From: Bosea sp. 124
GTDB lineage: Bacteria; Pseudomonadota; Alphaproteobacteria; Rhizobiales; Beijerinckiaceae
Length of the DNA stretch: 64,000 nucleotides
Assembly (NCBI RefSeq): GCF_003046175.1
Contig: NZ_PZZM01000001.1
Location: 3,365,001 to 3,429,000, forward strand
Direction: 5' to 3'
Positions 8,738 to 18,027 of this stretch are shown here, piece after piece. The notes beneath the pieces were generated by a model, which was not told the origin of the DNA, did not search any database, and was given only the letters and a program-made list of their open reading frames with translations. The first letter of the stretch is position 1. Each line of letters begins with the position of its first letter. Both the position numbers and the translations under genes were made by a program.

Positions 8738-10066
8738 ATGTCCGCTTCAGCCTCCGTCACCTGGCCGCCCTCGCTCTGGGCGGCAACGGCCCCGGCCGGT
8801 CCCGCGCTGAGCGCGCTGGAGGGCGATGTGAAGGCCGATGTCGTGGTGATCGGGGCTGGCTTCACCGGCCTGTCGACGGCGATCCATCTGCGCGAAAGCG
8901 GTGTCGACGTCGTGGTGGTCGAGGCGGCCGAGCCCGGCTGGGGCGCATCGGGGCGCAACAACGGGCAGGTGATCCCGACGCTGGCCGGCCATGATCCCTC
9001 CGCGATGGCGGCGCGCCATGGCGAGGCCGGCGAGCGCTTCAATGCGGTGCTGCGCGACAGCGCGCAGTATCTGTTCGATCTCGTGCGTAAATATGACGTG
9101 CCGGCCGAGGCCGAGCAGGCGGGCTGGGTCCAGCCTGTGCATTCGCCGGGGCGGTTCAAGATCGCCGAGAAGCGGGTGCGCGAATGGTCGGCGATCGGGG
9201 CGCCCGTCGAACTGCTCGACAGGGCCGGGACCGCACGGATGACCGGTTCCGATGCGTGGTTCGGCGGCTTCTGGAACCGGACCGGCGGCCATATCAACCC
9301 GCTGGCGCTGGCGCGCGGGTTGGCCGAGGTCGCGCTGAAGCTTGGCGCGACGATCCATGCCCGCTCACCTGTCGCCAGCATGTCGCGCGAGGGCGACCGC
9401 TGGGTGGTCAGGACGGCGAAGGGCTCGGTGACGGCGCGCGCGCTTGTGCTGGCGACGAACGCCTATACGGCAGAGTTCGAGCGCGGCCTCGCGCCGGAGA
9501 TCGCTGGGGAGGTCATCCCGGTTCTGTCCTGGCAGATGGCGACCAAGCCGATCAGCGACAACATTGCGAAGACGATCATCCCCGGCCGGCAGGCGCTGTC
9601 GGACACGCATCGCGAGCTCTATTTCGCGCGCTGGGATGCGCGCAACCGGCTGGTCACGGGCGGTGCTGCCGTGTTTCCGGGCGCGGGTGGCGATAATCTG
9701 CGCGGGCCGGTCGGCGAGCGGCTGAAGCGGCTCTGGCCGCAGCTCGGCGAGGTCTCCTTCGACTATGTCTGGTCGGGTTATATCGGCATGACGCCGGACG
9801 ACGTGCTGAAGCCGCAGGTGCCGGGCTACCCGCGTATCCACCAGCTCGGGCCCAACGGCTTCGGCTGGGTCGGCTGCAACGGCCGGGCGGTCGCGCTCTC
9901 GATCTCGCTCGGGCGCGAATTGGCGCAGGCGACGCAAGGGACGCCGCTGGGAACACTGGGCCTGCCGCTTTCCGAACCGAAAGCGCAGCCGGTGCAAGGT
10001 CTTCTGCGCCGGATCGCGCCGCTGGCCCTGCCGCTCTACCGGGCGCTGGACGCCAAGGAAATCTAG
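8738..10066 (+). CDS. FAD-dependent oxidoreductase (DAO / PuuB-like)
   Basis: The 442-aa protein has the dinucleotide-binding fold VVVIGAGFTGLSTAIHL at residues 32-48 followed by VVVVEA, then GWGASGRNNGQV, the FAD-contacting motif of the glycine/D-amino-acid and gamma-glutamylputrescine oxidase families. Near the C-terminus YIGMTPDD and NGFGWVGCNGRAVA complete the fold. It would oxidise an amine or amino acid with FAD in the cytoplasm. ATG 8738 was chosen over an upstream extension to 8555 that has no family similarity. It is followed convergently by an amidase gene; substrate unknown. Confidence 0.82.
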   Translation: MSASASVTWPPSLWAATAPAGPALSALEGDVKADVVVIGAGFTGLSTAIHLRESGVDVVVVEAAEPGWGASGRNNGQVIPTLAGHDPSAMAARHGEAGERFNAVLRDSAQYLFDLVRKYDVPAEAEQAGWVQPVHSPGRFKIAEKRVREWSAIGAPVELLDRAGTARMTGSDAWFGGFWNRTGGHINPLALARGLAEVALKLGATIHARSPVASMSREGDRWVVRTAKGSVTARALVLATNAYTAEFERGLAPEIAGEVIPVLSWQMATKPISDNIAKTIIPGRQALSDTHRELYFARWDARNRLVTGGAAVFPGAGGDNLRGPVGERLKRLWPQLGEVSFDYVWSGYIGMTPDDVLKPQVPGYPRIHQLGPNGFGWVGCNGRAVALSISLGRELAQATQGTPLGTLGLPLSEPKAQPVQGLLRRIAPLALPLYRALDAKEI

Positions 10067-10078
10067 CGGACGCGATCG

Positions 10079-11527
10079 TCAGACCGCGAGCATCGGATCC
10101 CGCACCGCTGTGGCCCATGCCGCGAAGGGCCGGGCCTCCAGGAAGGCGCGCGCCGCCCGCATGACCAGCGGATCGGCAAGGCGCGGCCCGACGATCTGCA
10201 GGCCGATCGGTAACCCGTCCGGCGTCAGCCCGCAGGGCACCGAGACGGCGGGACAATGCGAAAGGTTGAAGGGGTAGGAGAACTCGGCCCAGACCAGCCA
10301 GTCCCAGGGGTGGGCGGGCCAGTGATCGGGCACCTGCCGGCCATGCGGGAAAGCGGCGACCGAGGCCGCCGGCGTCAGCAACAGGTCCCAGCCTTCGGCG
10401 AACCAGCGCCCGACTGCCCCGGCATAGGCGTGGCGGCGCGACTGGGCGGCGTGCAGGTCGCGCCAGGACGTCTGGCCGGTTTCGCGCAGGCAGGCGACGA
10501 AGCCCGGATCCATCGCCGCTTCTGCGGCGCCATCGGCCGGCGAGTAGGGCAGGAGCGGCGGCCCCCAAAGCGAGCGGATCAGGTCGGGACCGAGCGGGCC
10601 CCAGGCCGGCGTCGTGCGCTCGACGCTCGCCCCCAACGCCTCGAAGACGCGGGCTGCGGCCGCGACCGATGCGGCGATTTCGGGATCGACGCGCGCATGG
10701 CCGAGATCGGGGCTAAACGCGATCCGCAGGCCGGCGAGGTCGTGGCCCGCGGAATCGCGCCTGAAGCCGCCTGGCAGCGTGGTGTGATCGGCGGGGTGAG
10801 GACCGGCCATCACCTCCAGCATCAGCTCGGCGTCGGCCGCGTCGCGCGCGATCGGGCCGATATGCGAGAGCGCGCCGTTGTTGGGTACGGGTACATAGGG
10901 CACCATCCCGAAGGTCGGCTTGAAGCCGACGACGCCGCAGAAATGCGCCGGCAGGCGCACAGAGCCGGCGCCATCGGTGCCGAGATGCAGCGGGCCGCAG
11001 CCGGCTGCGGCAAGCGCGGCGGCGCCCGACGACGAGCCGCCGGCGGTGTGGCCCTGTTTCCACGGATTATGGGTCGCGCCGGTCAGCGGATTCTCACTGA
11101 CGGCGGTCCAGCCCTGCTCCGTCGTGGCGGTCTTGCCGAGGATGACGGCGCCGGCCGCGCGAAGCCTTGCGACGGCAGGAGCGTCGTCGATCGCCGGCGT
11201 GGCATCGGAGAGGCGCGAACCCCGACGCGTCGGCAAGCCTGCGACGGCCTGCACGTCCTTGATCGTGACGGGCACGCCATGCAGCGGCCCGAGCGCTTCG
11301 CCGCGCATCACGGCGGCTTCTGCCTTGCGTGCCGCCGTCCGTGCTCCCCGGACATCCAGCGCGACGAAGGCGTTGAGGCCGGGTTCGAGGGAGGCGATGC
11401 TGGCGAGCACGTCCTCGACGATCTCGACCGGCGAGGCGCGCTTGGTCCGGACCAGTTCCGCAAGGTCATGGGCGGAGAGCGAGGCGAGCCGCCCGGCTGC
11501 GGTCGTCCGCGCTGCGAGCTCTTGCAT
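10079..11527 (-). CDS. amidase (amidase-signature family)
   Basis: The 482-aa hydrolase has the amidase-signature Ser-cisSer-Lys triad: Lys in VTIKDVQ, cis-Ser and nucleophile Ser within GGSSSGAAAL and GTDGAGSVRLPA. The N-terminus (LSAHDLAELVRTKRASPVEI) is as in GatA-like amidases. It would hydrolyse a small amide or amino-acid amide. It sits 17 bases downstream of the molybdopterin oxidoreductase gene on the same strand, so the two are probably co-transcribed and act in one catabolic route. It is not GatA by context (no gatB/gatC). Confidence 0.85.
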   Translation of the reverse strand: MQELAARTTAAGRLASLSAHDLAELVRTKRASPVEIVEDVLASIASLEPGLNAFVALDVRGARTAARKAEAAVMRGEALGPLHGVPVTIKDVQAVAGLPTRRGSRLSDATPAIDDAPAVARLRAAGAVILGKTATTEQGWTAVSENPLTGATHNPWKQGHTAGGSSSGAAALAAAGCGPLHLGTDGAGSVRLPAHFCGVVGFKPTFGMVPYVPVPNNGALSHIGPIARDAADAELMLEVMAGPHPADHTTLPGGFRRDSAGHDLAGLRIAFSPDLGHARVDPEIAASVAAAARVFEALGASVERTTPAWGPLGPDLIRSLWGPPLLPYSPADGAAEAAMDPGFVACLRETGQTSWRDLHAAQSRRHAYAGAVGRWFAEGWDLLLTPAASVAAFPHGRQVPDHWPAHPWDWLVWAEFSYPFNLSHCPAVSVPCGLTPDGLPIGLQIVGPRLADPLVMRAARAFLEARPFAAWATAVRDPMLAV

Positions 11528-11544
11528 CTGTGTCGCGCTCGGTC

Positions 11545-13575
11545 TCAGACCCGTTTCTCCCAGGCTTCGACATCGAGGAAGGTGCTCTGGTAGGAGGCGC
11601 CTTCGCCAATGTCGGTGAGGCGGTCGGAGCAGAGCATGTTGACCGTCCCGTCGACCGCCTCGGTGCCGGGTCGCTGGCCGAGAACGAGGATGACGCCGGG
11701 CTGGATTTCTTCCGCGACCTTGAGGACGAGGCCGATCGCAGCCCGGTCGTTGAACAGCCGGACCTTGGCGCCGGTTTCCAATCCGCGGCGGGCGGCGTCG
11801 TCGGGGTGCAGCACGCAGAAGGGCTCGCCCTCGCGCTTGCGCAGGAAGGAGACGCCCGAGAAGGCGGTGTGCGGCTGGAAATAGGAGGGGGCTGTCAGAA
11901 GCCGCAGCGGCCAGATCTTGGCATCCTGCACCTCCTGCTCGTCTGGCTGCCAGTCCGGCATCGGCGAGACGCCCTGGTCGGCGAGCGCCTGCGAATAGAT
12001 TTCGAGCTTGCCGGAAGGCGTGCCGAAGCTCTGTCCGGCGGGCGGGGCGACCTTGACCGGCACGCCATCGAACAGGCTAGAAGGGTCGACAGCCGCGACC
12101 GCGCCAGTCGAGCCCTTGAAAAACTCCGGCAGGATCTCCTTCTCGGTCTTCGAGAAGATCGGATCGGTCACGCCCATGCGCCGGGCGAGTTCCTGCGCCA
12201 GCTTGAAGTTCGACCAGGCCGCGCCCTGCGGCGCGACGGCGGCGGGCGAATACTGCATGTAGTAGTTGCCGTAACCCCGGTAGAAATCCTCGGTCTCGAG
12301 ATAGGTCGTCGCCGGCAGCACGATGTCGGCGAGCGCTGCCGTATCGGTCATGAACGGGTCGTGGACCACCGTGAACAGGTCTTCGCGCGACAGGCCCTCG
12401 CGAACCTTGCCGGCTTCGGGACAGGTCACGGCCGGGTTGTTGGCGGCGATGAAGAGCGCGCGCAGCGGCGGATCGTTCAACTCGAGCAGGTCGCGCCCGA
12501 GCAGGCTCTGGTTGACGAGCCGGGCCGTGGCGGGGCCGGACGGCTTGCGCACGGCGGAGAAATTGAAGTCCATCGAGCCCGCTGTCAGCAGCAGTGCGCC
12601 GCCGCCGCGGCGGCCATAGGCGCCGGTGACAGCGGGCAGCGTCGCCACGGCGCGCAGCGCCTGGCCGCCGCGGGCGAGGCGCGTCATGCCCTCGCCGATG
12701 CGGATGAAGGCATGCTTCGCCGCGCCATACATCGCGGCGAGCTTCTCGATGTCGGCGATGGGCAGACCCGTGACCTGCGAGACGTAGCCCGGCGTGAAGC
12801 GCGGCACGGTCTCACGCTCCCACTGGTCGAAGCCCAGCGTGTTCGCTGCAAGATAGGCGCGATCGCAGAGGCCGTCGCGGACGAGGATATGGACGATGCC
12901 GAGCGCGAGTGCGGCATCGGTGCCGATGCGGATCGGCAGGTGCCAGTCGGCGCTCGCGGCCGTGCGGCTGCGGCGGGGGTCGATGACGACGACCTGGACG
13001 CCCTTCTTGCGGATGCCCTCGAGTTTCGCCCAGAAATGGACGTTCACCGCCATCAGGTCGCAGCCCCAGGCGATGACGAGATCGGAATCGACGACGGATT
13101 CAGGGTCGGCGCCGCCGACGGGGCCGAGCGTCAGGTCCCAGGCGGTCTCGCAACAGCTGTCGCAGACGGTACCGGCCTGAAGGCGGCTGGTGCCCATGGC
13201 ATAGAACAGGCCATTGACGATATGGCGGTTCATCTGGCCCTGATGGGCGCTGTAGGCGTAGCCGAGCAGGGCGAGAGGCCCCGTTTCCGCGATGATCGCC
13301 CGCCATTTCGCGGCGATCTCGTCGAGTGCCTCGTCCCAGGTGATGGCCTCGAACTGACCGGAACCCTTCGGGCCGCTGCGGCGCAGCGGCGTCTGCAGGC
13401 GCTCGGGCGAATGCACGAGTTCGGCGTCTCGGTTGACCTTGGCGCAGGCGAAGCCGGCGGTGAAGGGCTGGTCCGGATCGCCCGAGATCCTTGTGATCCT
13501 GTCGCCTTCGACATGGGCGATGAGGGAGCACATGTCGGGGCAGTCATGGGCGCAGGCCACACGAACGGTCTTCAT
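11545..13575 (-). CDS. molybdopterin-dependent oxidoreductase with N-terminal Fe-S site
   Basis: The 676-aa protein belongs to the DMSO-reductase superfamily. The N-terminus has a 4Fe-4S pattern CAHDCPDMC plus a later Cys in GFACAKVNRD. The middle carries molybdopterin contacts (WGCDLMAVNVHFW, VVVIDPRRSRTA), and the C-terminal molydop-binding domain includes TPSGKLEIYS and FCVLHPDDAARRG. GTVCDSCCETAW occupies the region of the Mo ligand, so Cys could ligate Mo. Electron partner and substrate are unknown; no Tat signal is visible, suggesting a cytoplasmic enzyme. Start 13575 (MKTVRVACAHDC) was preferred over the ATG 7 codons upstream. Confidence 0.85.
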   Translation of the reverse strand: MKTVRVACAHDCPDMCSLIAHVEGDRITRISGDPDQPFTAGFACAKVNRDAELVHSPERLQTPLRRSGPKGSGQFEAITWDEALDEIAAKWRAIIAETGPLALLGYAYSAHQGQMNRHIVNGLFYAMGTSRLQAGTVCDSCCETAWDLTLGPVGGADPESVVDSDLVIAWGCDLMAVNVHFWAKLEGIRKKGVQVVVIDPRRSRTAASADWHLPIRIGTDAALALGIVHILVRDGLCDRAYLAANTLGFDQWERETVPRFTPGYVSQVTGLPIADIEKLAAMYGAAKHAFIRIGEGMTRLARGGQALRAVATLPAVTGAYGRRGGGALLLTAGSMDFNFSAVRKPSGPATARLVNQSLLGRDLLELNDPPLRALFIAANNPAVTCPEAGKVREGLSREDLFTVVHDPFMTDTAALADIVLPATTYLETEDFYRGYGNYYMQYSPAAVAPQGAAWSNFKLAQELARRMGVTDPIFSKTEKEILPEFFKGSTGAVAAVDPSSLFDGVPVKVAPPAGQSFGTPSGKLEIYSQALADQGVSPMPDWQPDEQEVQDAKIWPLRLLTAPSYFQPHTAFSGVSFLRKREGEPFCVLHPDDAARRGLETGAKVRLFNDRAAIGLVLKVAEEIQPGVILVLGQRPGTEAVDGTVNMLCSDRLTDIGEGASYQSTFLDVEAWEKRV

Positions 13576-13677
13576 CGGGCATCCTCGATCCAGCATGGCC
13601 CGGACATATTCCGGGCATGCGCAAGTTCATCTCAAATGCGAATTGGAACAGGTTCAACGACCACTTCGGAGGCAATG

Positions 13678-13699
13678 GGCGGGCCACTTTTGGCCCGCC
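13678..13699 (-). terminator. hairpin after the solute-binding protein gene
   Basis: A perfect 8-bp stem GGCGGGCC / GGCCCGCC with a 6-nt loop starts 12 bases beyond the SBP stop at 13711. There is no strong T-run on the minus strand, so it may terminate weakly or protect the 3' end. Confidence 0.5.
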
Positions 13700-13710
13700 G
13701 CCTCGGGTGG

Positions 13711-15294
13711 TCAGACGCGCCTGACATTCCAGGGGAAGGGCGCGCAGCCTTCGACGACGCCGGTGATGTTGGCCCGGTAGGCGGTGCGGATGTTGAAGAC
13801 GCCCAGCGGCACGGCCGGCACATCCTCGGCCACGATGTTCTGGATGCTGGCGGCGAGGCTGATGCGCTCGGCCTCTGTCTCGGCGGCGAGCCACTGCTTG
13901 GTCAGATCCTCGACCGAGGCGTTGCCATACCAGCCGAACCAGCCGCCGGCGCCCTGGCCGCGGACATAGCCGCTGGTCGCCGGGGTGGTGATGCCGATTG
14001 CCTGCCACCAGGTGTGGAAGATGCTCCAGCCGCCCTTCTCGACGGATTCGCGGTTGCCGCGACGCTGCAGCACCGTGCCCCAATCGGTCTCGACCAGCTC
14101 TGAATTGAGCCCGAGCGAACGCAGCAATTCATGAGTGATCTGGCCCATCGGGCGGATGGTCGGGAAGTCGGCGGGATTGATGACGACGATCTTCTCGCCG
14201 TTGTAGCCGGATTCCTTGACCAGCGCCCTGGCTGCGGCGAGGTCGGGATTGTCCGAAATGCGGTTCTTCGCGGGTGTGATGCCATAGGGCGTGCCGCAGG
14301 GCAGGAAGGATTTGCACAGCGTATAGGCGCTGGGATCATTGTCGGTGACGGCGGCCATATAGTCGATCTGCTTCACCGCCGAGAGAACGGCGAGACGCAG
14401 CTTCGCGTTGTTGAAGGGCGCCTGCGAGCTGTTGAACCGGATCAGCCCGACATAGCCATTGGGATCGCCATTGCCGACCTTGATGTTGGCGTCCTTCTTG
14501 AGTACCGGGATCATGTCGGGCAGCACCTGCTCCCACCAGTCGACCTCGCCGGTCTGAAGGGCCGCGAGCGCCGTCGCGCTATCGGGGATAGCCGTCCATT
14601 CGACGCGGTCGAAATGACCGACCTTGCCGCCTGACGTGCGCTCGGGCGCCTCCTGGCGCGGCACATAACTGTCGAACTTCGCATAAACTGCGCGCTGGCC
14701 GGCCATGTACTGGTCCGCGACGAAACGATAGGGACCGGAGCCGATCATCTCGGTGACCTGCTTCATCGGATCGGTGGCGGCGATCCGCGCCGGCATGATG
14801 AACGGCACGCTGGTGGCGGGCTTGGCGAGGGCATAGAGCATCAGCGGAAAGCGCTGCTTCAGCCTGATCGCGAAGGTCTTGTCGTCCTTGACCTGCCATT
14901 CGTCGACAGCGGCTGCGAGCAACTGACCGAGCGCGTCGCGCGCCGCCCAGCGCTTCAGGCTGGCGACGCAATCGACCGCGCGGACCGGCTCGCCGTCATG
15001 GAATTTCAGCCCGTCGCGCAGCCTGATCTCCCAGACCAGCCCGTCGCTCGAGGTGGTGTGGCCAGCGGCCATCTGGGGCAGCGGCTCGAACTTGGCGTTG
15101 AGGCCGTAGAGCGTGTCGAAGATGTGATAGCCGTGGTTTTGGGTGCCGGCGGCGGTCGTCCAGATCGGGTCGAGGACGGAGAGCGCGGCTTGCGGCACTA
15201 GCTTGAGCGTCCGGGAACGCTCGGTCTGTGCCAGGGCCGGAGCGGGGAGCAGCGAAGCTGCGGCGAATTTCAGGGCTGTACGACGGCTGATCAC
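13711..15294 (-). CDS. ABC transporter solute-binding protein, family 5 (orphan paralogue)
   Basis: The 527-aa periplasmic binding protein has a twin-arginine-like signal (SRRTALKFAAASLL, cleavage near PALAQ). The start is GTG at 15294, supported by GGGAGG about 6-11 bases before it. The mature part has LSVLDPIWTTA, NHGYHIFDTL, LRDGLKFHDGEPV and MIGSGPYRF. These same blocks occur in the SBP at 23711, so the two are paralogues. No permease or ATPase is adjacent. It lies upstream of the molybdopterin enzyme and amidase on the same strand and may lend a substrate to one of the two complete transporters. Confidence 0.85.
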   Translation of the reverse strand: MISRRTALKFAAASLLPAPALAQTERSRTLKLVPQAALSVLDPIWTTAAGTQNHGYHIFDTLYGLNAKFEPLPQMAAGHTTSSDGLVWEIRLRDGLKFHDGEPVRAVDCVASLKRWAARDALGQLLAAAVDEWQVKDDKTFAIRLKQRFPLMLYALAKPATSVPFIMPARIAATDPMKQVTEMIGSGPYRFVADQYMAGQRAVYAKFDSYVPRQEAPERTSGGKVGHFDRVEWTAIPDSATALAALQTGEVDWWEQVLPDMIPVLKKDANIKVGNGDPNGYVGLIRFNSSQAPFNNAKLRLAVLSAVKQIDYMAAVTDNDPSAYTLCKSFLPCGTPYGITPAKNRISDNPDLAAARALVKESGYNGEKIVVINPADFPTIRPMGQITHELLRSLGLNSELVETDWGTVLQRRGNRESVEKGGWSIFHTWWQAIGITTPATSGYVRGQGAGGWFGWYGNASVEDLTKQWLAAETEAERISLAASIQNIVAEDVPAVPLGVFNIRTAYRANITGVVEGCAPFPWNVRRV

Positions 15295-15530
15295 GGAGGC
15301 CTCCCAACGGTTGCGCGTAACCTGCCCGGCCGACCACAACTGGATGCCGGGTGATCGAGCACAGCGTCCGCCGTGATCGGAGGCCTTTGAAAGAACCACT
15401 TTTCGCACTGCGGCATGACCACGTCGCGCCGCTGCCGGAGTGGCCTCGTCCAGCCTGTCAGAGTGGTCCTGTTCGCCACGCCGTCCGGGCCGAAGATCGT
15501 TGCCTCAGGCGTCTGGCGAGGGGAAGCGCG

Positions 15531-15905
15531 ATGGGCGAGCCATTTTTCCAGCGGGTGCCGGCGGCCGTCGCAGGTCTGCCGCTCGACGGTTATGTCCGGC
15601 CGCGCGGCTTCACTGTCGCCAGCGGCGATCCGCAATGCCGCAACTGGCGCCATTATCTTGCCGAGGAGGACGGAGTCATGACCTCGTCGGGCCTCTGGGA
15701 ATCGACCGAGGGCGCGTTCGCGTTTCGCTTCGAGCACTGGGAGTTCTTCCACGTCATCTCGGGCGTGGTGGTCGTGACGCCGGAGGGCGGCGAGCCGATG
15801 ACGCTCCGCGCCGGCGATGCGCTGGTGATGGAGCCGGGCTTCACCGGCCGCTGGGAGGTCGTCGAGACCATGCTGAAGCACTATGTCACGCGGCTGCGGG
15901 TGTGA
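15531..15905 (+). CDS. small cupin-domain protein
   Basis: The 124-aa protein starts at ATG 15531 (GAGGGGAAG upstream). It contains a single cupin fold: FEHWEFFHVISGVVVVTPEG, then MTLRAGDALVMEPGFTGRWE, the pattern of the DUF861/cupin_3 group, with His and Glu at positions of the usual metal site. These proteins are often accessory to amino-acid or amine catabolism. It is divergent from the orphan binding protein and convergent with the MocR-type regulator, ending 3 bases from it. Confidence 0.75.
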   Translation: MGEPFFQRVPAAVAGLPLDGYVRPRGFTVASGDPQCRNWRHYLAEEDGVMTSSGLWESTEGAFAFRFEHWEFFHVISGVVVVTPEGGEPMTLRAGDALVMEPGFTGRWEVVETMLKHYVTRLRV

Positions 15906-15908
15906 CGC

Positions 15909-17492
15909 CTAGCTGCGCAGCTCAGCCTTCAACGACGCGGCCTCGCCGCACTCCGTCGCCGGGCGCGTCGCTGCAACGGGCTTGCCGTCGCTGACGGAGC
16001 GGGCGATGCGGCCGAGTTCGGCGGCAGCGGCCCGCAGCTTGTGATTGTCGAAGCCGGAATAGCCGAGCACGAGTCCCTGCCGGCGCGGGGCTGCCATGTA
16101 GTGCGGGCTGACCGGCTTGACGATGAGGCCCTGACGGCGCGCGGCACCGGCGACGGCAATGTCCGAGAGGTCATCGCGGAAATGGATCACGAGCTGGATA
16201 CCACATTCCGGCACCTCGATGTCGACGAGATCGCCGAGATGCCGGTCGATTGCCTCGACGACGACGTCGCGCGCCTCCTTGTAGCGCTGGCGCATCCGCC
16301 GAATATGGCTGGTAAGGAAGCCCTGCCGCATGAATTCCGCCGTCATTGCCTGCTGGAGCGTGGGCGGTGAGCGGTCGCTCAGGAAACGGGCGCCGCGAAA
16401 AACGTCGATCAGATGGTGGGGGACGACGGCGAAACCAAGCCGGATGCCGGGGAACAGGACCTTGCTCAGCGTACCGACATAAACGACGCAGCCGCCGCGA
16501 TCGAGCCCTTGCAGGGAGGCAAGCGGGCGGCCAGCATAGCGGAATTCGCTGTCGTAATCGTCTTCGACGATCCAGGCCCCGGTCTGGGAGGCCCAGGCCA
16601 GCAGTTCCAGCCGGCGCGACATGCTCATGACCGCCCCGGTCGGATATTGGTGCGAGGGCGTGATGTAGACGGCGCGGGCCTGGCTCGCGGCGGCGATGCC
16701 CGCCGCAACATCGAGCCCGTTCTCGTCGACGGGAACGGGGACGAGACCGGCGCCTGCCGCGGAGAGCGCTTCGCGCGTCGCGCCATAGCCGGGGTCCTCG
16801 ATCCAGACCGGATCGCCCGGATCGAGCAGGGTGCGGATCGACAGGTCGATGGCCTGCTGGGCGCCGGAGAGGACGATGACCTGCTCGTCGTCGCACTGGA
16901 CGGCGCGCGCCGCACGCAGATAGGCCGCGATCTCCTGGCGCAGCGGGGCCTCGCCGCTGGGGTCGGCATAGGACAGATTGATCGGATCGAACTGGCGCAT
17001 CTGCTCGGCACCGATCCGTCGCCAGGCCTCGACCGTCTTGGCATCGACGGAGCAGCAGCCGGCGGCGAAGGGCAGGCTGCCGGGAGGAACGAGTTCCGCC
17101 GCGAAGCGGCCATAGCGGGCGCCCGCCACGGAGACGACCTGGCGCGACGCGGTGCCGTCGGCACCGGCGACCCGCGCCGGCGTGACGATGGCGGCGGGCA
17201 CATCGTCGGAGACATAGGTGCCCGAGCCTTCGCGGCCGACGACATAGCCCTCGGCGAGAAGCTGGTCATAGGCCGAGACGACGGAGGTCCGCGACACCTT
17301 CAGGCGCAAGGCGAGGTCGCGGCTGGACGGCAGCTTGCTGCCGGGGGCCAGCGTGTTGGCGACGACCGCCTCACGCAAGGCGAGGTAGATCTGCTGGAAG
17401 ATCGGCCGCGGGCTCGCAGTATCCAGGGTCAGATGGAACAGGTCCGACCATTTGGCGCGGGACGGCGCGGCATGTGATGACGGCGATCGCAT
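15909..17492 (-). CDS. MocR-type transcriptional regulator (GntR HTH + aminotransferase domain)
   Basis: The 527-aa protein has an N-terminal GntR winged helix ([53 protein letters not shown]) and a C-terminal fold-type I aminotransferase domain. The PLP-lysine site is in [18 protein letters not shown]. Such regulators sense PLP-linked ligands and often control vitamin B6, amine or amino-acid genes. It is divergent from fdxA, and a PLP-homeostasis protein gene lies two genes further on. A 13-bp palindrome sits 15 bases upstream of its start. ATG 17492 was chosen for the better leader; one 13 codons upstream is possible. Confidence 0.85.
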   Translation of the reverse strand: MRSPSSHAAPSRAKWSDLFHLTLDTASPRPIFQQIYLALREAVVANTLAPGSKLPSSRDLALRLKVSRTSVVSAYDQLLAEGYVVGREGSGTYVSDDVPAAIVTPARVAGADGTASRQVVSVAGARYGRFAAELVPPGSLPFAAGCCSVDAKTVEAWRRIGAEQMRQFDPINLSYADPSGEAPLRQEIAAYLRAARAVQCDDEQVIVLSGAQQAIDLSIRTLLDPGDPVWIEDPGYGATREALSAAGAGLVPVPVDENGLDVAAGIAAASQARAVYITPSHQYPTGAVMSMSRRLELLAWASQTGAWIVEDDYDSEFRYAGRPLASLQGLDRGGCVVYVGTLSKVLFPGIRLGFAVVPHHLIDVFRGARFLSDRSPPTLQQAMTAEFMRQGFLTSHIRRMRQRYKEARDVVVEAIDRHLGDLVDIEVPECGIQLVIHFRDDLSDIAVAGAARRQGLIVKPVSPHYMAAPRRQGLVLGYSGFDNHKLRAAAAELGRIARSVSDGKPVAATRPATECGEAASLKAELRS

Positions 17493-17506
17493 CGGGCGGG
17501 CTCCCC

Positions 17507-17519
17507 TGGAACAGTTCCA
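17507..17519. promoter_or_regulatory. palindrome TGGAACAGTTCCA in the mocR/fdxA divergent region
   Basis: A perfect 13-bp palindrome with an odd centre lies just upstream of the MocR-type gene, inside its likely 5' region. Position and symmetry suit an operator for autoregulation, but GntR/MocR sites are often direct repeats and no second copy was found. Confidence 0.35.
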
Positions 17520-17653
17520 AGCAACCGCCATGCCATGTCAAGCTGCCGGCCACCGAAAGTGGCCTGCAAGGCAACCTTGCAACTGGCTCTTCTGAAAACC
17601 ACTCGCCTGCGGTTTTGTGCGGCTGCGCTCGACCTCGCAGCCCCGGAGCAGGC

Positions 17654-17983
17654 ATGCCTTACGTCGTCACGGAAAACTGCATTCGCTGCCAGTACATGGA
17701 TTGCGTCAGCGTCTGCCCGGTCGATTGTTTTCGCGAAGGCGAGGCGATGCTGGTGATCCATCCCGACGAATGCATCGATTGCGGCGTCTGCGAACCGGCC
17801 TGTCCCGCAGAGGCGATCCGCCCCGATGACGACAAAGAAGGCACGCGATGGCTTGCGTTCAACGCCCGCTTCGCAGAGGAGTGGCCTCGCATCACCGAGA
17901 AGGGAAGGCCTCCGGACGATGCCGACGATTGGCGCGGCCGCCCCGGCAAATCCGCGATGGTCTTCGGCGCAGCAGGCCCCTGA
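17654..17983 (+). CDS. fdxA: 7Fe ferredoxin (3Fe-4S/4Fe-4S)
   Basis: The 109-aa soluble electron carrier begins [20 protein letters not shown], the FdxA form in which the first cluster site is spaced CxxCxxxxC...CP (3Fe-4S), followed by [13 protein letters not shown] for the 4Fe-4S cluster. Length and the C-terminal tail (WPRITEKG...) agree with alphaproteobacterial FdxA. ATG 17654 has GGAGCAGGC just upstream. It lies 44 bases before a ferredoxin reductase gene, so the pair probably passes electrons between NADPH and a redox enzyme. Confidence 0.93.
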   Translation: MPYVVTENCIRCQYMDCVSVCPVDCFREGEAMLVIHPDECIDCGVCEPACPAEAIRPDDDKEGTRWLAFNARFAEEWPRITEKGRPPDDADDWRGRPGKSAMVFGAAGP

Positions 17984-18027
17984 TCGCGGAAGCGCGGACC
18001 GAAACGGGTTGGACGGAAGAAGCGAGC

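Noticed and set aside
11530..14103. 857-codon plus-strand frame
   Set aside because: Runs antisense across the molybdopterin oxidoreductase and part of an SBP; no ribosome site or recognisable domain.
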